Shown here one piece after another: positions 1-8,559 of a DNA stretch of 64,000 nt. The notes beneath the pieces are model-generated. The model searched no databases and was not told the DNA's origin. It worked only from the letters and a program-made list of their open reading frames with translations. Within the stretch, counting starts at the first letter, position 1, and the number at the start of each line of letters is the position of its first letter. The stretch spans positions 3,543,001 to 3,607,000 of the forward strand of contig NZ_CP036533.1 of NCBI RefSeq assembly GCF_024585265.1, in the 5' to 3' direction. The translations under genes and the position numbers were made by a program. The DNA comes from Bradyrhizobium sp. WBAH42 (GTDB taxonomy: Bacteria > Pseudomonadota > Alphaproteobacteria > Rhizobiales > Xanthobacteraceae).

Positions 1-342
1 ATGGTGCAGATCCTGGCGTTGCTCTACAGCCGCTCGAATCTTTCCGACGTGCTGCCGCCCGCGGCCAACATCACCGTGTCCAACGTGCCCGGGCCGCGCC
101 AGACGCTCTATGCCGCCGGCGCCGAGCTCTTGCACATCTTCCCGGTGTCGATCTCGACCCACGGGCAGGCGCTCAACATCACCGTGCAGAGCTATCGCGA
201 CCAGCTCGATTTCGGCTTCATCGTCGGCGCCAACATCATTCCGCACGTCCAGGTGATGTGTGACATGCTGCCCGAGGAGTTCGCCGCGCTGGAGGCGGCC
301 TACACGCCGCCGGCCACCGATATCAAGGGCGCTGCGGAGTAA
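1..342 (+). CDS. Wax ester synthase/diacylglycerol acyltransferase (WS/DGAT), C-terminal end only
   Basis: This is the last 113 residues of a gene that begins before the window; the Met at position 1 is probably internal. The sequence has the conserved NVPGPRQ motif and the following segment (HIFPVSISTHGQALNITVQSY, cut here by the edge of its domain) that are typical of the C-terminal WS/DGAT domain (DUF1298). Family members esterify acyl-CoA to a long-chain alcohol or diacylglycerol, making neutral storage lipid at the inner membrane. The catalytic HHxxxDG motif would lie upstream and cannot be checked. The next gene starts 10 bases after the stop, so the two may be co-transcribed. Confidence 0.8.
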   Translation: MVQILALLYSRSNLSDVLPPAANITVSNVPGPRQTLYAAGAELLHIFPVSISTHGQALNITVQSYRDQLDFGFIVGANIIPHVQVMCDMLPEEFAALEAAYTPPATDIKGAAE

Positions 343-352
343 GGAATTTGCA

Positions 353-1348
353 ATGATTGAAATGCCCCCGCTCAAGTTCGCGACGACGAACGGAATCCGC
401 ATGGGCTATTACGAGGCAGGCCCCGCCGACGACAAGCCGCCGGTCGTGCTGTGCCACGGCTGGCCCGAGCTCGCCTTCTCCTGGCGCCATCAGATCAAGA
501 CGCTGAGCGAGGCCGGCATCCGCGTGATCGCGCCTGACCAGCGCGGCTACGGCGCGACCGACCGGCCCGAGCCGGTCGAAGCCTATGACATGGAGCACTT
601 GACCGGCGATCTCGTCGGTTTGCTCGATCATCTCGGAATCGACAAGGCGATCTTTGTCGGTCACGACTGGGGCGGCTTCGTCGTCTGGCAGATGCCGCTG
701 CGGCATCCCACGCGCGTCGCCGGCGTCGTTGGGGTCAACACCCCGCACTGGGACCGCGCGCCGATCGACCCGATCGCGCTGTTCCGCCAGCGCTTTGGCG
801 ACCAGATGTACATCGTCCAGTTCCAGGACCCCGCGCGCGGACCGGACAAGATCTTCAGCAGCCGTGTCGAGCAGACTTTTGACGCCTTCATGCGCAAACC
901 GGCCGCGCGCCCTCCGGGTGCGCCCGAGGAACAGCCGATTGCCGGCATTGGTGCTTCGCCCCGCATCAACCTGGCGTTCCCGCAGATGATCGCGAATTAC
1001 GACGCCAGACATGATCCGCGCACGCCGATCCTGTCGGCTGACGAGAAGAAAGTGTTCGTCGATACGTTCACGAAGACCGGTTTTACCGGCGGCATCAACT
1101 GGTACCGCAATTTCACCCGTAACTGGGAGCGCGCGAACGGGCTGGACCATCACGTCCACGTGCCGTCGCTGATGATCATGGCCGAGAACGATGCGGTGCT
1201 GCCGCCATCGGCGGCCGACGGCATGGAGAAGCTGATCGATGACCTCGAGAAGTATCTGGTGAAGGACAGCGGCCATTGGACGCAGCAGGAGAAGCCGGAA
1301 GAGGTCAGCGCCAAGCTGATCGAATGGCGTAGAAGGCGGTTTGGCTAG
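353..1348 (+). CDS. Alpha/beta hydrolase, epoxide hydrolase-like
   Basis: A 331-residue alpha/beta hydrolase. It carries the oxyanion-hole motif HGWPE near residue 39, the nucleophile elbow GHDWGG with Asp105, and a C-terminal GHWTQQEKP motif with His308. An Asp nucleophile with HGxP points to soluble epoxide hydrolases or haloacid/fluoroacetate dehalogenase-like enzymes rather than serine esterases. I chose ATG 353 because an AAGGA ribosome-binding site precedes it; a longer frame from 260 would overlap the upstream gene. It lies between a lipid acyltransferase and a fatty-acid-type P450, so a role in processing oxidised lipids or epoxides is plausible but inferred. Confidence 0.85.
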   Translation: MIEMPPLKFATTNGIRMGYYEAGPADDKPPVVLCHGWPELAFSWRHQIKTLSEAGIRVIAPDQRGYGATDRPEPVEAYDMEHLTGDLVGLLDHLGIDKAIFVGHDWGGFVVWQMPLRHPTRVAGVVGVNTPHWDRAPIDPIALFRQRFGDQMYIVQFQDPARGPDKIFSSRVEQTFDAFMRKPAARPPGAPEEQPIAGIGASPRINLAFPQMIANYDARHDPRTPILSADEKKVFVDTFTKTGFTGGINWYRNFTRNWERANGLDHHVHVPSLMIMAENDAVLPPSAADGMEKLIDDLEKYLVKDSGHWTQQEKPEEVSAKLIEWRRRRFG

Positions 1349-1352
1349 CGCC

Positions 1353-1453
1353 CGTCATTGCGAACGCGTCATTGCGAGGAGCGGAGCGACGAAGCAATCC
1401 AGACTGCCTCCGCGGATATATTTCTGGATTGCTTCGCTTCGCTCGCAATGACG
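1353..1453. repeat. Palindromic interspersed repeat, family A copy 1 (with an extra partial left end)
   Basis: An imperfect inverted repeat: left arm CGTCATTGCGAGGAGCG from 1368, then GAAGCAATCCAGA, a CCGCGGA centre, and the right arm TCTGGATTGCTTCG to CGCAATGACG ending at 1453. A second truncated left end, CGTCATTGCGAACG, lies just before at 1353-1366. The element fills most of the leader of the P450 gene. Six more copies occur at about 9888, 15977, 20122, 33707, 47217 and 54626. Confidence 0.9.
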
Positions 1454-1480
1454 ACATTGAGGCAGGGGGACTACATTTCG

Positions 1481-4400
1481 ATGTCATCCAAGAACCGTCT
1501 GGACCCGATTCCGCAGCCGCCGACCAAACCGGTGGTCGGCAACATGCTGTCGCTGGACGCGGCCGCTCCCGTGCAGCACCTGACGCGGCTGGCCAAGGAG
1601 CTCGGTCCGATCTTCTGGCTCGACATGATGGGCTCGCCGATCGTCGTCGCCTCCGGCCACGATCTCGTCGACGAGCTCTCGGACGAGAAGCGGTTCGACA
1701 AGACGGTGCGCGGCGCGCTGCGGCGTGTGCGTGCGGTCGGCGGCGACGGCCTGTTCACCGCCGACACCCGCGAGCCGAACTGGAGCAAGGCGCACAACAT
1801 CCTGCTGCAGCCCTTCGGCAACCGCGCCATGCAGTCCTATCACCCGAGCATGGTCGACATCGCCGAGCAGCTCGTCCAGAAATGGGAGCGACTCAACGCC
1901 GACGACGAGATCGACGTCGTCCATGACATGACAGCGCTGACGCTGGATACGATCGGCCTGTGCGGCTTCGAGTACCGCTTCAATTCGTTCTATCGGCGCG
2001 ACTACCATCCTTTCGTCGAGTCGCTGGTGCGCTCGCTCGAAACCATCATGATGACGCGCGGCCTGCCGTTCGAGCAGCTCTGGATGCAGAAGCGCCGCAA
2101 GACGCTGGCCGAAGACGTCGCCTTCATGAACAAGATGGTCGACGAGATCATCGCCGAGCGGCGCAAGAGCGCGGAGGCCATCGACGACAAGAAGGACATG
2201 CTCGCCGCGATGATGACCGGCGTCGACCGTTCCACCGGCGAGCAGCTCGACGACGTCAACATCCGCTACCAGATCAACACGTTTCTGATCGCAGGGCACG
2301 AGACCACCAGCGGCCTGTTGTCCTATACGCTCTATGCGCTGCTCAAGCATCCGGAGATTCTCAAGAAGGCCTATGACGAGGTCGACCGCGTCTTCGGTCC
2401 CGACGTCAACGCCAAGCCAACCTATCAGCAGGTGACGCAGCTCACCTACATCACGCAGATCCTGAAAGAGTCGCTGCGGCTGTGGCCGCCGGCGCCGGCT
2501 TACGGCATCTCGCCGCTGAACGACGAGACCATCGGCGGCGGCAAGTACAAGCTCAGGAAGGGAACGTTCGTCACCATCCTGGTGACGGCGCTGCATCGTG
2601 ATCCCAGCGTGTGGGGTCCCAACCCCGACGCGTTCGATCCCGAGAATTTCAGCCGCGAGGCGGAGGCGAAACGGCCGATCAATGCCTGGAAGCCGTTCGG
2701 CAACGGCCAGCGCGCCTGCATCGGCCGCGGCTTCGCCATGCACGAGGCCGCGCTCGCGCTCGGCATGATCTTGCAGCGCTTCAAGCTGATCGACCACCAG
2801 CGCTACCAGATGCATCTGAAGGAGACGCTGACGATCAAGCCGGAAGGCTTCAAGATCAAGGTGCGGCCGCGTGCCGATCGCGAGCGCGGCGCCTATGGCG
2901 GGCCCATTGCAGCTGCGTCCGCGGCGCCAAAGGCGCAGCGCCAGCCCACCACGCGGCCCGGCCACAACACGCCGATGCTGGTGCTCTACGGCTCCAATCT
3001 CGGCACCGCCGAGGAGCTCGCAACGCGCATGGCCGATCTTGCCGAGATCAACGGCTTTGCCGTGCATCTCGGCGCGCTCGACGATTATGTCGGCAAGCTG
3101 CCGCGGGAGGGCGGCGTGCTGATCATCTGCGCCTCCTACAACGGCGCGCCGCCCGACAATGCCACGCAATTCGTCAAATGGCTCGGCAGCGATTTGCCGA
3201 AGGATGCCTTCGCCGGCGTGCGCTACGCCGTGTTCGGCTGCGGCAACAGCGACTGGGCTGCGACCTATCAATCGGTGCCGCGCTTCATCGACGAGCAATT
3301 GTCGAAGCACGGCGCGCGCGCGGTCTATCCGCGCGGCGAGGGCGATGCGCGCAGCGATCTCGACGGCCAGTTCCAGAAATGGTTCCCCGCAGCCGCGCAA
3401 GTCGCGACCAAGGAATTCGGCATCGACTGGAACTTCACCCGGACCGCCGAGGACGATCCGCTTTACGCGATCGAGCCTGTCGCGGTGACCGCGGTCAACA
3501 CCATCGTCGCCCAGGGTGGCGCGGTGGCGATGAAGGTGCTGGTCAACGACGAGCTCCAGAACAAGGCCGGACCTTATCCATCGGAGCGCTCGACGCGCCA
3601 CATCGAGGTGGAGCTGCCGGCCAACGTCGCCTATCGCGTCGGCGACCATTTGAGCGTCGTCCCGCGCAACGATCCGACGCTGGTGGATTCAGTTGCCCGC
3701 CGCTTCGGCTTCCTGCCGGCCGATCAGATCAGGCTCCAGGTGGCTGAAGGCCGGCGCGCGCAATTGCCGGTCGGCGCGGCCGTGTCGGTCGGCCGCCTGC
3801 TCAGCGAGTTCGTCGAGCTGCAGCAGGTGGCGAGCCGCAAGCAGATCCAGATCATGGCCGAGCACACCCGCTGCCCCGTCACCAAGCCGAAGCTGGTGGC
3901 CTTCGTCGGCGAGGAGGCGGAGCCGCTCGAGCGTTATCGCACCGAGATCCTCGCCAAGCGCAAATCGGTGTTCGACATGCTGCTCGAGTATCCGGCCTGC
4001 GAATTGCCGTTCCACGTCTATCTCGAAATGCTCTCGCTGCTGGCGCCGCGCTATTACTCGATCTCGTCCTCGCCGTCGGTCGACCCGGCGCGTTGCAGCG
4101 TCACGGTCGGCGTGGTCGAGGGGCCGGCGGCCTCCGGCCGCGGTACCTACAAGGGCATTTGCTCGAACTATCTCGCCAACCGGCGGCCGGGCGATACGAT
4201 CTATGCCACCGTGCGCGAGACCAAGGCAGGCTTCCGCCTGCCGGATGATCCATCCGTGCCGATCATCATGATCGGTCCGGGCACGGGACTTGCGCCGTTC
4301 CGCGGCTTTATCCAGGAGCGCGCCGCGCGCAAGGCGAAAGGGACCACGCTCGGCCCGGCCGTGCTGTTCTTCGGCTGTCGCCATCCCGATCAGGATTTTC

Positions 4401-4717
4401 TCTATGCGGACGAGCTGAAAGCGCTGGCGGCTGCTGGCATCACCGAGCTGTTCACCGCATTCTCGCGCGCGGACGGGCCGAAGACCTATGTGCAGCACGT
4501 GCTCGCCGCGCAGAAGGACAAAGTCTGGCCGCTGATCGAGCGGGGCGCGATCATCTATGTCTGCGGCGATGGTGGAAAAATGGAGCCCGACGTGAAGGCG
4601 GCGCTCATCGCGATCCAGCGCGAGAAGAGCGGCAGCGATGCCGCCGCCGGTGCCCGGTGGATCGAGGAGATGGGCGCGAACAACCGCTATGTGCTGGACG
4701 TCTGGGCGGGCGGGTGA
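1481..4717 (+). CDS. Self-sufficient cytochrome P450/NADPH-P450 reductase (CYP102A/P450 BM3 type)
   Basis: A 1078-residue natural fusion. Residues 1-460 are a P450 with the I-helix motif AGHETTS (271-277), the ExxR motif ESLRLWPP, and the haem loop FGNGQRACIG with ligand Cys413. A linker leads to an FMN flavodoxin domain from residue 499 (LVLYGSNLGTAEE), then a diflavin reductase with the FAD motif RYYSIS (857-862) and an NADPH site GTGLAPFRG (934-942). P450 BM3 relatives hydroxylate medium- and long-chain fatty acids near the methyl end in the cytosol, using NADPH. ATG 1481 follows a GGCAGGGGG ribosome-binding site; the frame opens earlier, but only through repeat DNA. I recall a Bradyrhizobium homologue named CYP102A6. 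The true substrate is not visible from sequence. Confidence 0.95.
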   Translation: MSSKNRLDPIPQPPTKPVVGNMLSLDAAAPVQHLTRLAKELGPIFWLDMMGSPIVVASGHDLVDELSDEKRFDKTVRGALRRVRAVGGDGLFTADTREPNWSKAHNILLQPFGNRAMQSYHPSMVDIAEQLVQKWERLNADDEIDVVHDMTALTLDTIGLCGFEYRFNSFYRRDYHPFVESLVRSLETIMMTRGLPFEQLWMQKRRKTLAEDVAFMNKMVDEIIAERRKSAEAIDDKKDMLAAMMTGVDRSTGEQLDDVNIRYQINTFLIAGHETTSGLLSYTLYALLKHPEILKKAYDEVDRVFGPDVNAKPTYQQVTQLTYITQILKESLRLWPPAPAYGISPLNDETIGGGKYKLRKGTFVTILVTALHRDPSVWGPNPDAFDPENFSREAEAKRPINAWKPFGNGQRACIGRGFAMHEAALALGMILQRFKLIDHQRYQMHLKETLTIKPEGFKIKVRPRADRERGAYGGPIAAASAAPKAQRQPTTRPGHNTPMLVLYGSNLGTAEELATRMADLAEINGFAVHLGALDDYVGKLPREGGVLIICASYNGAPPDNATQFVKWLGSDLPKDAFAGVRYAVFGCGNSDWAATYQSVPRFIDEQLSKHGARAVYPRGEGDARSDLDGQFQKWFPAAAQVATKEFGIDWNFTRTAEDDPLYAIEPVAVTAVNTIVAQGGAVAMKVLVNDELQNKAGPYPSERSTRHIEVELPANVAYRVGDHLSVVPRNDPTLVDSVARRFGFLPADQIRLQVAEGRRAQLPVGAAVSVGRLLSEFVELQQVASRKQIQIMAEHTRCPVTKPKLVAFVGEEAEPLERYRTEILAKRKSVFDMLLEYPACELPFHVYLEMLSLLAPRYYSISSSPSVDPARCSVTVGVVEGPAASGRGTYKGICSNYLANRRPGDTIYATVRETKAGFRLPDDPSVPIIMIGPGTGLAPFRGFIQERAARKAKGTTLGPAVLFFGCRHPDQDFLYADELKALAAAGITELFTAFSRADGPKTYVQHVLAAQKDKVWPLIERGAIIYVCGDGGKMEPDVKAALIAIQREKSGSDAAAGARWIEEMGANNRYVLDVWAGG

Positions 4718-4747
4718 TTGCTCGCCCTTTCGTGCTAAAGCACTCCC

Positions 4748-5422
4748 ATGATTCCCTGGGAAAAGCTCGACACCGCCAAAGTCCCCGGTTCCGACGAGGA
4801 GCTCCGCCTGATGCGGCGGGGCAAGGAGTTCTCCATCAAGCTCGGCACCAACGAGCTGATGAACAGCCGCCTGTCGGGGTCGGAAGCGGCGCTCGCCACG
4901 CTTGCCGCGAAGCAGATCGAGAAAGTCGCAAAACCCGTCGTTCTCATCGGCGGTCTCGGCATGGGTTTCACGCTACGTGCGGCGCTGGCCGTGCTCGGAG
5001 CCCAGGCGAAGATCGTCGTCTCCGAGTTGGTCCCGTCGGTCGTCGCCTGGGCGCGGGGTCCGATGGCGGAGGTGTTCGGCGACAGCCTCGATGATGCCAG
5101 GGTGAGCATTCGCGAGATCGACGTCGGCGAAGTCATCCGGGCGAAGCGTTCGGCTTTCGACGCCATCCTGCTCGACGTCGACAACGGGCCCGAGGGGCTC
5201 ACCCGGAAGGGCAATGACGCACTCTACGATGCGAGCGGGCTGCAGGTCGCGAAGACGGCGCTGCGGCCGGGAGGCGTGCTGGCCGTCTGGTCGTCGGGAC
5301 CCAATCCGGAGTTCACAGGGCGTCTCAAGCGCGCCGGCTTCGACGTCAACGAAGTCAACGTTCGCGCCACCGGCAGAGGCGGCGGCGCGCGCCACATGAT
5401 CTGGATCGCGCGGAAGGGCTAG
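4748..5422 (+). CDS. Spermidine synthase-like class I SAM methyltransferase-fold protein
   Basis: A 224-residue Rossmann-fold protein. The nucleotide-binding motif I is VLIGGLGMGFT (65-75) with a following acidic residue (Glu93), and a LLDVDNGPEG segment (141-150) matches the region that holds catalytic Asp in spermidine synthase-like proteins. It is shorter than true spermidine synthases (about 280-300 residues) and has no clear polyamine pocket, so it may be a SpeE-like protein of unknown substrate. It begins 30 bases after the P450 fusion gene on the same strand and converges on the next gene, 14 bases from its end. Confidence 0.75.
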   Translation: MIPWEKLDTAKVPGSDEELRLMRRGKEFSIKLGTNELMNSRLSGSEAALATLAAKQIEKVAKPVVLIGGLGMGFTLRAALAVLGAQAKIVVSELVPSVVAWARGPMAEVFGDSLDDARVSIREIDVGEVIRAKRSAFDAILLDVDNGPEGLTRKGNDALYDASGLQVAKTALRPGGVLAVWSSGPNPEFTGRLKRAGFDVNEVNVRATGRGGGARHMIWIARKG

Positions 5423-5436
5423 GCAACGACCCAAGG

Positions 5437-5901
5437 CTAGAACATCGTGTTGCCGTTCGCGGGGTTTTCAGGAATCTCCTGAACGACGTCCCAGTGCTCG
5501 ACGATCTTGCCGTTCTCCAGCTTGAAGATGTCCACGATTGCGCGGCCCCTGGTGCCGGGCTCGCGAACGGAATGAACGTGCAAGATGACGAAGTCACCCT
5601 CCGCAAAACTGCGCTTGATCTCGCTGCGCGAGTTCGGAAACTTCTCGCGCAGGAAGCCGATGAACTTCCGGAAGCCGTCGGGCCCGTCGGGAGCGGTTGG
5701 ATTGTGCTGGACGTAGCGGTTGCCGACATAGGCGAGGGCGGCGTCGGCGTCCTTCTGATTGAGGCCTTTCTCATAGAAGGCCAGCACGGTTTGGCGGTTG
5801 GCTTCTTCCTGCGCGCTGGCGGCCATCGCGTCGCCGCCGGCAAGAGACAATATGAGAATGGAAGCGGCCATCATTGCCGCGGATCGGATGATGAAATTCA
5901 T
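5437..5901 (-). CDS. Secreted NTF2/SnoaL-like protein
   Basis: A 154-residue protein with an N-terminal signal peptide (about residues 1-27, hydrophobic MMAASILILSLAGG, then AMAASA) and one SnoaL-like domain. The line VLAFYEKGLNQKDADAAL, the YVQHNP motif and the ending VEHWDVVQEIP are typical of the 'predicted SnoaL-like aldol condensation/ester cyclase' group. The start is at 5901, with GGAG eight bases before it; a longer frame exists but would bury the signal peptide. It is periplasmic by inference. The fold is secure; the function is not known. Confidence 0.8.
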   Translation of the reverse strand: MNFIIRSAAMMAASILILSLAGGDAMAASAQEEANRQTVLAFYEKGLNQKDADAALAYVGNRYVQHNPTAPDGPDGFRKFIGFLREKFPNSRSEIKRSFAEGDFVILHVHSVREPGTRGRAIVDIFKLENGKIVEHWDVVQEIPENPANGNTMF

Positions 5902-6022
5902 GTGAGCTCCGAGAGGCCGCGCCTCTGTTTGGCGTCTGAGACGGCTTGTATAGCCTTCATCGGAACCCACGTTAAGACAGGCACCGGCAGCTCACATGGT
6001 CACCGAGAGGAGACTGGCCGGC

Positions 6023-6937
6023 CTAGGCCGCCTGCGCCGCCGCGCCGTGCGCGTGCTTGTCGATAGCATCGATGATCTCCGGCCAGAAGCGCATGGGCAG
6101 CGCGTGGCCCATGCCCTCGATCATCAGCAGCTTTGCGTTCGGGATCGACGCGGCCGTGTCCTTGCCGCCTTCGGGGCGGACCAACGGATCGACGGTGCCG
6201 TGAATCACGAGCGTCGGTGCCCTCACGCCGTGCAGCCGCTCCTTGCGGCTGCCGGAGGCGAGCACGGCGCGGAGCTGGCGGCCGACGCCGGCCGGATTGA
6301 GCCCGCGTGCGAACACGCGCTCGGCGCGGCCAGGGTCGAGCGCTTCCTCTTCCGGGAAGTGCCCGGCGCGCAACACGTTCCAGGTCTGGCCGTAGCGGAC
6401 GATGAACTCCTCCTTGCTGCGCGGCGGCGGCGCCATCAGCATCGCGGCGGCCTCGCGGGTCGGGGGTGGCACGCGCGGATTGCCCGTCGTCGACATGATC
6501 GAGGTCAGCGAGCGCACGCGGTGCGGAAACGACAGCGTCACCTCCTGCGCGATCATGCCACCCATGGACGCCCCGACGAGATGCGCCGACTTGATGCCGA
6601 GCGCATCCATCAGGCCGACCGTGTCCTTGGCCATGTCGATCAGCTTGTAGGTGGCGGCCACGGGGATCCGCAAGAAGCGCAGCTTCAGCAGCTCGAACGG
6701 CGTCAGGCGCTTGCCGCCGCTGAGATGGCTCGACTTGCCGATATCGCGGTTGTCGAAACGGATCACGCGGAAGCCGCGGGCGGCGAGCTGCTCGCAGAAC
6801 GCATCGTCCCAATGGATCATCTGTGCGCCGAGGCCCATGATCAGCAGCAGCGGCTCGGCATTGTCGTTGCCGAAGATCTCGTAGCAGATGTCGATGCCGT
6901 TGGCGCGGACGGTCTGGGGCGGCTGATGGGCGGTCAC
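6023..6937 (-). CDS. Alpha/beta hydrolase
   Basis: A 304-residue hydrolase with the serine elbow GASMGG (Ser124), Asp250 in HGTVDPLV and His278 in GMGHALP, so a complete Ser-Asp-His triad. It resembles the esterase/haloperoxidase-like alpha/beta hydrolases often annotated as TAP-like or 'pimeloyl-ester carboxylesterase' relatives. I chose the GTG start at 6937 because AGGAGG lies 6-11 bases before it; the frame continues upstream into the divergent PHA gene, which is not credible. It is divergent from the PhaE-like gene across 162 bases, so a shared control region with the PHA module is possible. No signal peptide; substrate unknown. Confidence 0.8.
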   Translation of the reverse strand: MTAHQPPQTVRANGIDICYEIFGNDNAEPLLLIMGLGAQMIHWDDAFCEQLAARGFRVIRFDNRDIGKSSHLSGGKRLTPFELLKLRFLRIPVAATYKLIDMAKDTVGLMDALGIKSAHLVGASMGGMIAQEVTLSFPHRVRSLTSIMSTTGNPRVPPPTREAAAMLMAPPPRSKEEFIVRYGQTWNVLRAGHFPEEEALDPGRAERVFARGLNPAGVGRQLRAVLASGSRKERLHGVRAPTLVIHGTVDPLVRPEGGKDTAASIPNAKLLMIEGMGHALPMRFWPEIIDAIDKHAHGAAAQAA

Positions 6938-7024
6938 GGGTCCCTCCTGCTGACCGATGCTGTATCGCACGGTTTCGTTCCGCGAAGAAGCGGCGTGTCC
7001 GACGCCGCGCCTGCTGCTTGCCGG

Positions 7025-7053
7025 TTGACCGGCACCGCGCAACGGTGTGGTAT
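7025..7053 (+). promoter_or_regulatory. Candidate promoter for the PhaE-PhaC-acetyltransferase genes
   Basis: TTGACC at 7025-7030 and TGGTAT at 7048-7053 are separated by 17 bases, close to a sigma-70 type promoter and about 47 bases before the first start codon. This is a motif match only. Confidence 0.4.
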
Positions 7054-7099
7054 GGCGGGACAAGAAGGGTGCAAAGCCCTCCGCATTGGGAGGACGCTG

Positions 7100-7480
7100 A
7101 TGACCGACAAGATCACCGATCCGGTCGCCTTGTGGCAGAAGATGGTTGGCGAAATGGAGAAGGGTTTCAACTCCTTCGCGACCAAGGCGATGGAGACGCC
7201 CGAATTCTCGCAGGCCATGAACCGCGCCGGCGGCGTTGCTGCAGGTGCTCAGAAGCAATTCGGCGATCTCATGGAGAAATACCTGCTCTCGATGAACCTT
7301 CCGAGCCGCGAGCAGATGACCGGCATCGCGGAACGGCTCCAGTCGATCGAAGGCCAGCTCGGCGAGATCAAGTCGATGCTGAGCCAGATGTCGGCCAATT
7401 CGGGCGCGCAGCAACCCGGCGCCGCGCCGCGGCCGCCGCGCACCAAGCGTCCGCCATCCGAAGGCGGAGACCAAAAATGA
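7100..7480 (+). CDS. Small PhaE-like PHA synthase partner
   Basis: A 126-residue protein rich in Met, Glu and Gln with an amphipathic helical N-terminal half (WQKMVGEMEKGFNSF), then LPSREQMTGIAERL and a heptad-like coil QSIEGQLGEIKSMLSQM at about residues 75-100, ending in a Pro/Arg-rich tail. The coil region matches the C-terminal part of PhaE, the non-catalytic subunit of class III PHA synthases, but the protein is about one third of usual PhaE length. The start has GGGAGG six bases before it. Its stop overlaps the phaC start (ATGA), so the two are translationally coupled, which supports a subunit role. PhaE function is inferred. Confidence 0.65.
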   Translation: MTDKITDPVALWQKMVGEMEKGFNSFATKAMETPEFSQAMNRAGGVAAGAQKQFGDLMEKYLLSMNLPSREQMTGIAERLQSIEGQLGEIKSMLSQMSANSGAQQPGAAPRPPRTKRPPSEGGDQK

Positions 7481-8559
7481 ACGCGCCGGCGGGACTTGAT
7501 CTTGCCTCGATCCCGGAGCGCATCCAGTCCGAGGTGCAGCGCGCGATTCAGCGCAGCATCAAGGGCGTCGAATATTTCTCAACCTCGGGCCCCACGCTCG
7601 GCTCGACGCCAAAGGATGTGCTGCATTCGCGCGGCACGATGAGCCTCTATCACTATCGGCCGATGTCGGATGAGATCTACCGCGTGCCGGTGCTGATCGT
7701 GATGGCCACGACCAACCGCGGCTACATCCTCGATCTCGTGCCCGGCCAGAGCTTCATCGAGTTCCTGCTGAGGCGCGGCTACGACGTCTACATGCTGGAC
7801 TGGAGCGCGCCGCGGCCGGAGGAGAAGAGCCTGCGCATGGAGGACTATGTCCTCAACTTCATCCCCGACTGCGTCCGCCGCGTGCAGGCCGATTCCGGCG
7901 AGCAGGACGTCTCCATCATCGGCTATTGCTTTGGCGGCGTGCTGTCGCTGCTCTACGGCTCGATCCACCAGGACGGGCCGATGAAGAACCTGATCTGCTT
8001 CACCACGCCGATCGATTTCCGCGAGATGAAGCTGTTCTCGAATTTCTCCGACCGCCGCTATTTCGACGTCGACCACCTCGTCGACAGCGTCGGCAACGTG
8101 CCGCCGGAGATGATCCTGTCCTCGTTCGAGATGCTGCGTCCGGCCTCGCGCACGGTGAGCCAGATCCAGCTCTGGGAAAACATCTGGAACGACGAGTTCG
8201 TGAAGTCGTACCGCATGTTCGACCGCTGGGCGACCGACACGCTGCCGCTGGCCGGCGAATATTTCCGCTCCATCACCAAGGACCTGATGTGGGACAACAA
8301 GCTGTTCAACGACACCATGTCGGTCGGAGGTCGCGCGGCGAAGCTCGAGAACATCACAGTGCCGATCCTGCATGCGGTCGCCGAGCACGACCACATCGTG
8401 CCCTATGACGCCGCCAAGCACCTGATCGCCAAGATCGGCTCGACTGACAAGGAAGAGGTGATGCTGAAGGGCGGTCACGTCTCGCTCGTTGCCGGTGCCA
8501 ATGCGGTGAAGCGGCTGTGGCCGAAACTGGATTCCTGGCTGGGAAAGAGATCGACATGA
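7477..8559 (+). CDS. phaC: Class III-type poly(3-hydroxyalkanoate) synthase subunit PhaC
   Basis: A 360-residue cytosolic polymerase that joins 3-hydroxyacyl-CoA units into PHA on the granule surface. The lipase-like box is GYCFGG with nucleophile Cys151, and the expected partners are Asp305 (AEHDHIVP) and His334 (KGGHVSLVAG). The length of about 360 residues and the missing N-terminal extension fit class III PhaC (class I enzymes are near 600). It overlaps the PhaE-like gene by four bases and the acetyltransferase gene by four, so all three are one transcription unit. Bradyrhizobium genomes carry several phaC paralogues, and which one dominates polymer synthesis cannot be told from here. Confidence 0.9.
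   Translation: MNAPAGLDLASIPERIQSEVQRAIQRSIKGVEYFSTSGPTLGSTPKDVLHSRGTMSLYHYRPMSDEIYRVPVLIVMATTNRGYILDLVPGQSFIEFLLRRGYDVYMLDWSAPRPEEKSLRMEDYVLNFIPDCVRRVQADSGEQDVSIIGYCFGGVLSLLYGSIHQDGPMKNLICFTTPIDFREMKLFSNFSDRRYFDVDHLVDSVGNVPPEMILSSFEMLRPASRTVSQIQLWENIWNDEFVKSYRMFDRWATDTLPLAGEYFRSITKDLMWDNKLFNDTMSVGGRAAKLENITVPILHAVAEHDHIVPYDAAKHLIAKIGSTDKEEVMLKGGHVSLVAGANAVKRLWPKLDSWLGKRST

Noticed and set aside
1358..1480. An N-terminal extension of the P450 fusion in the same frame
   Set aside because: It would be translated from repeat family A, and the normal P450 BM3 N-terminus starts at 1481 behind a ribosome-binding site.
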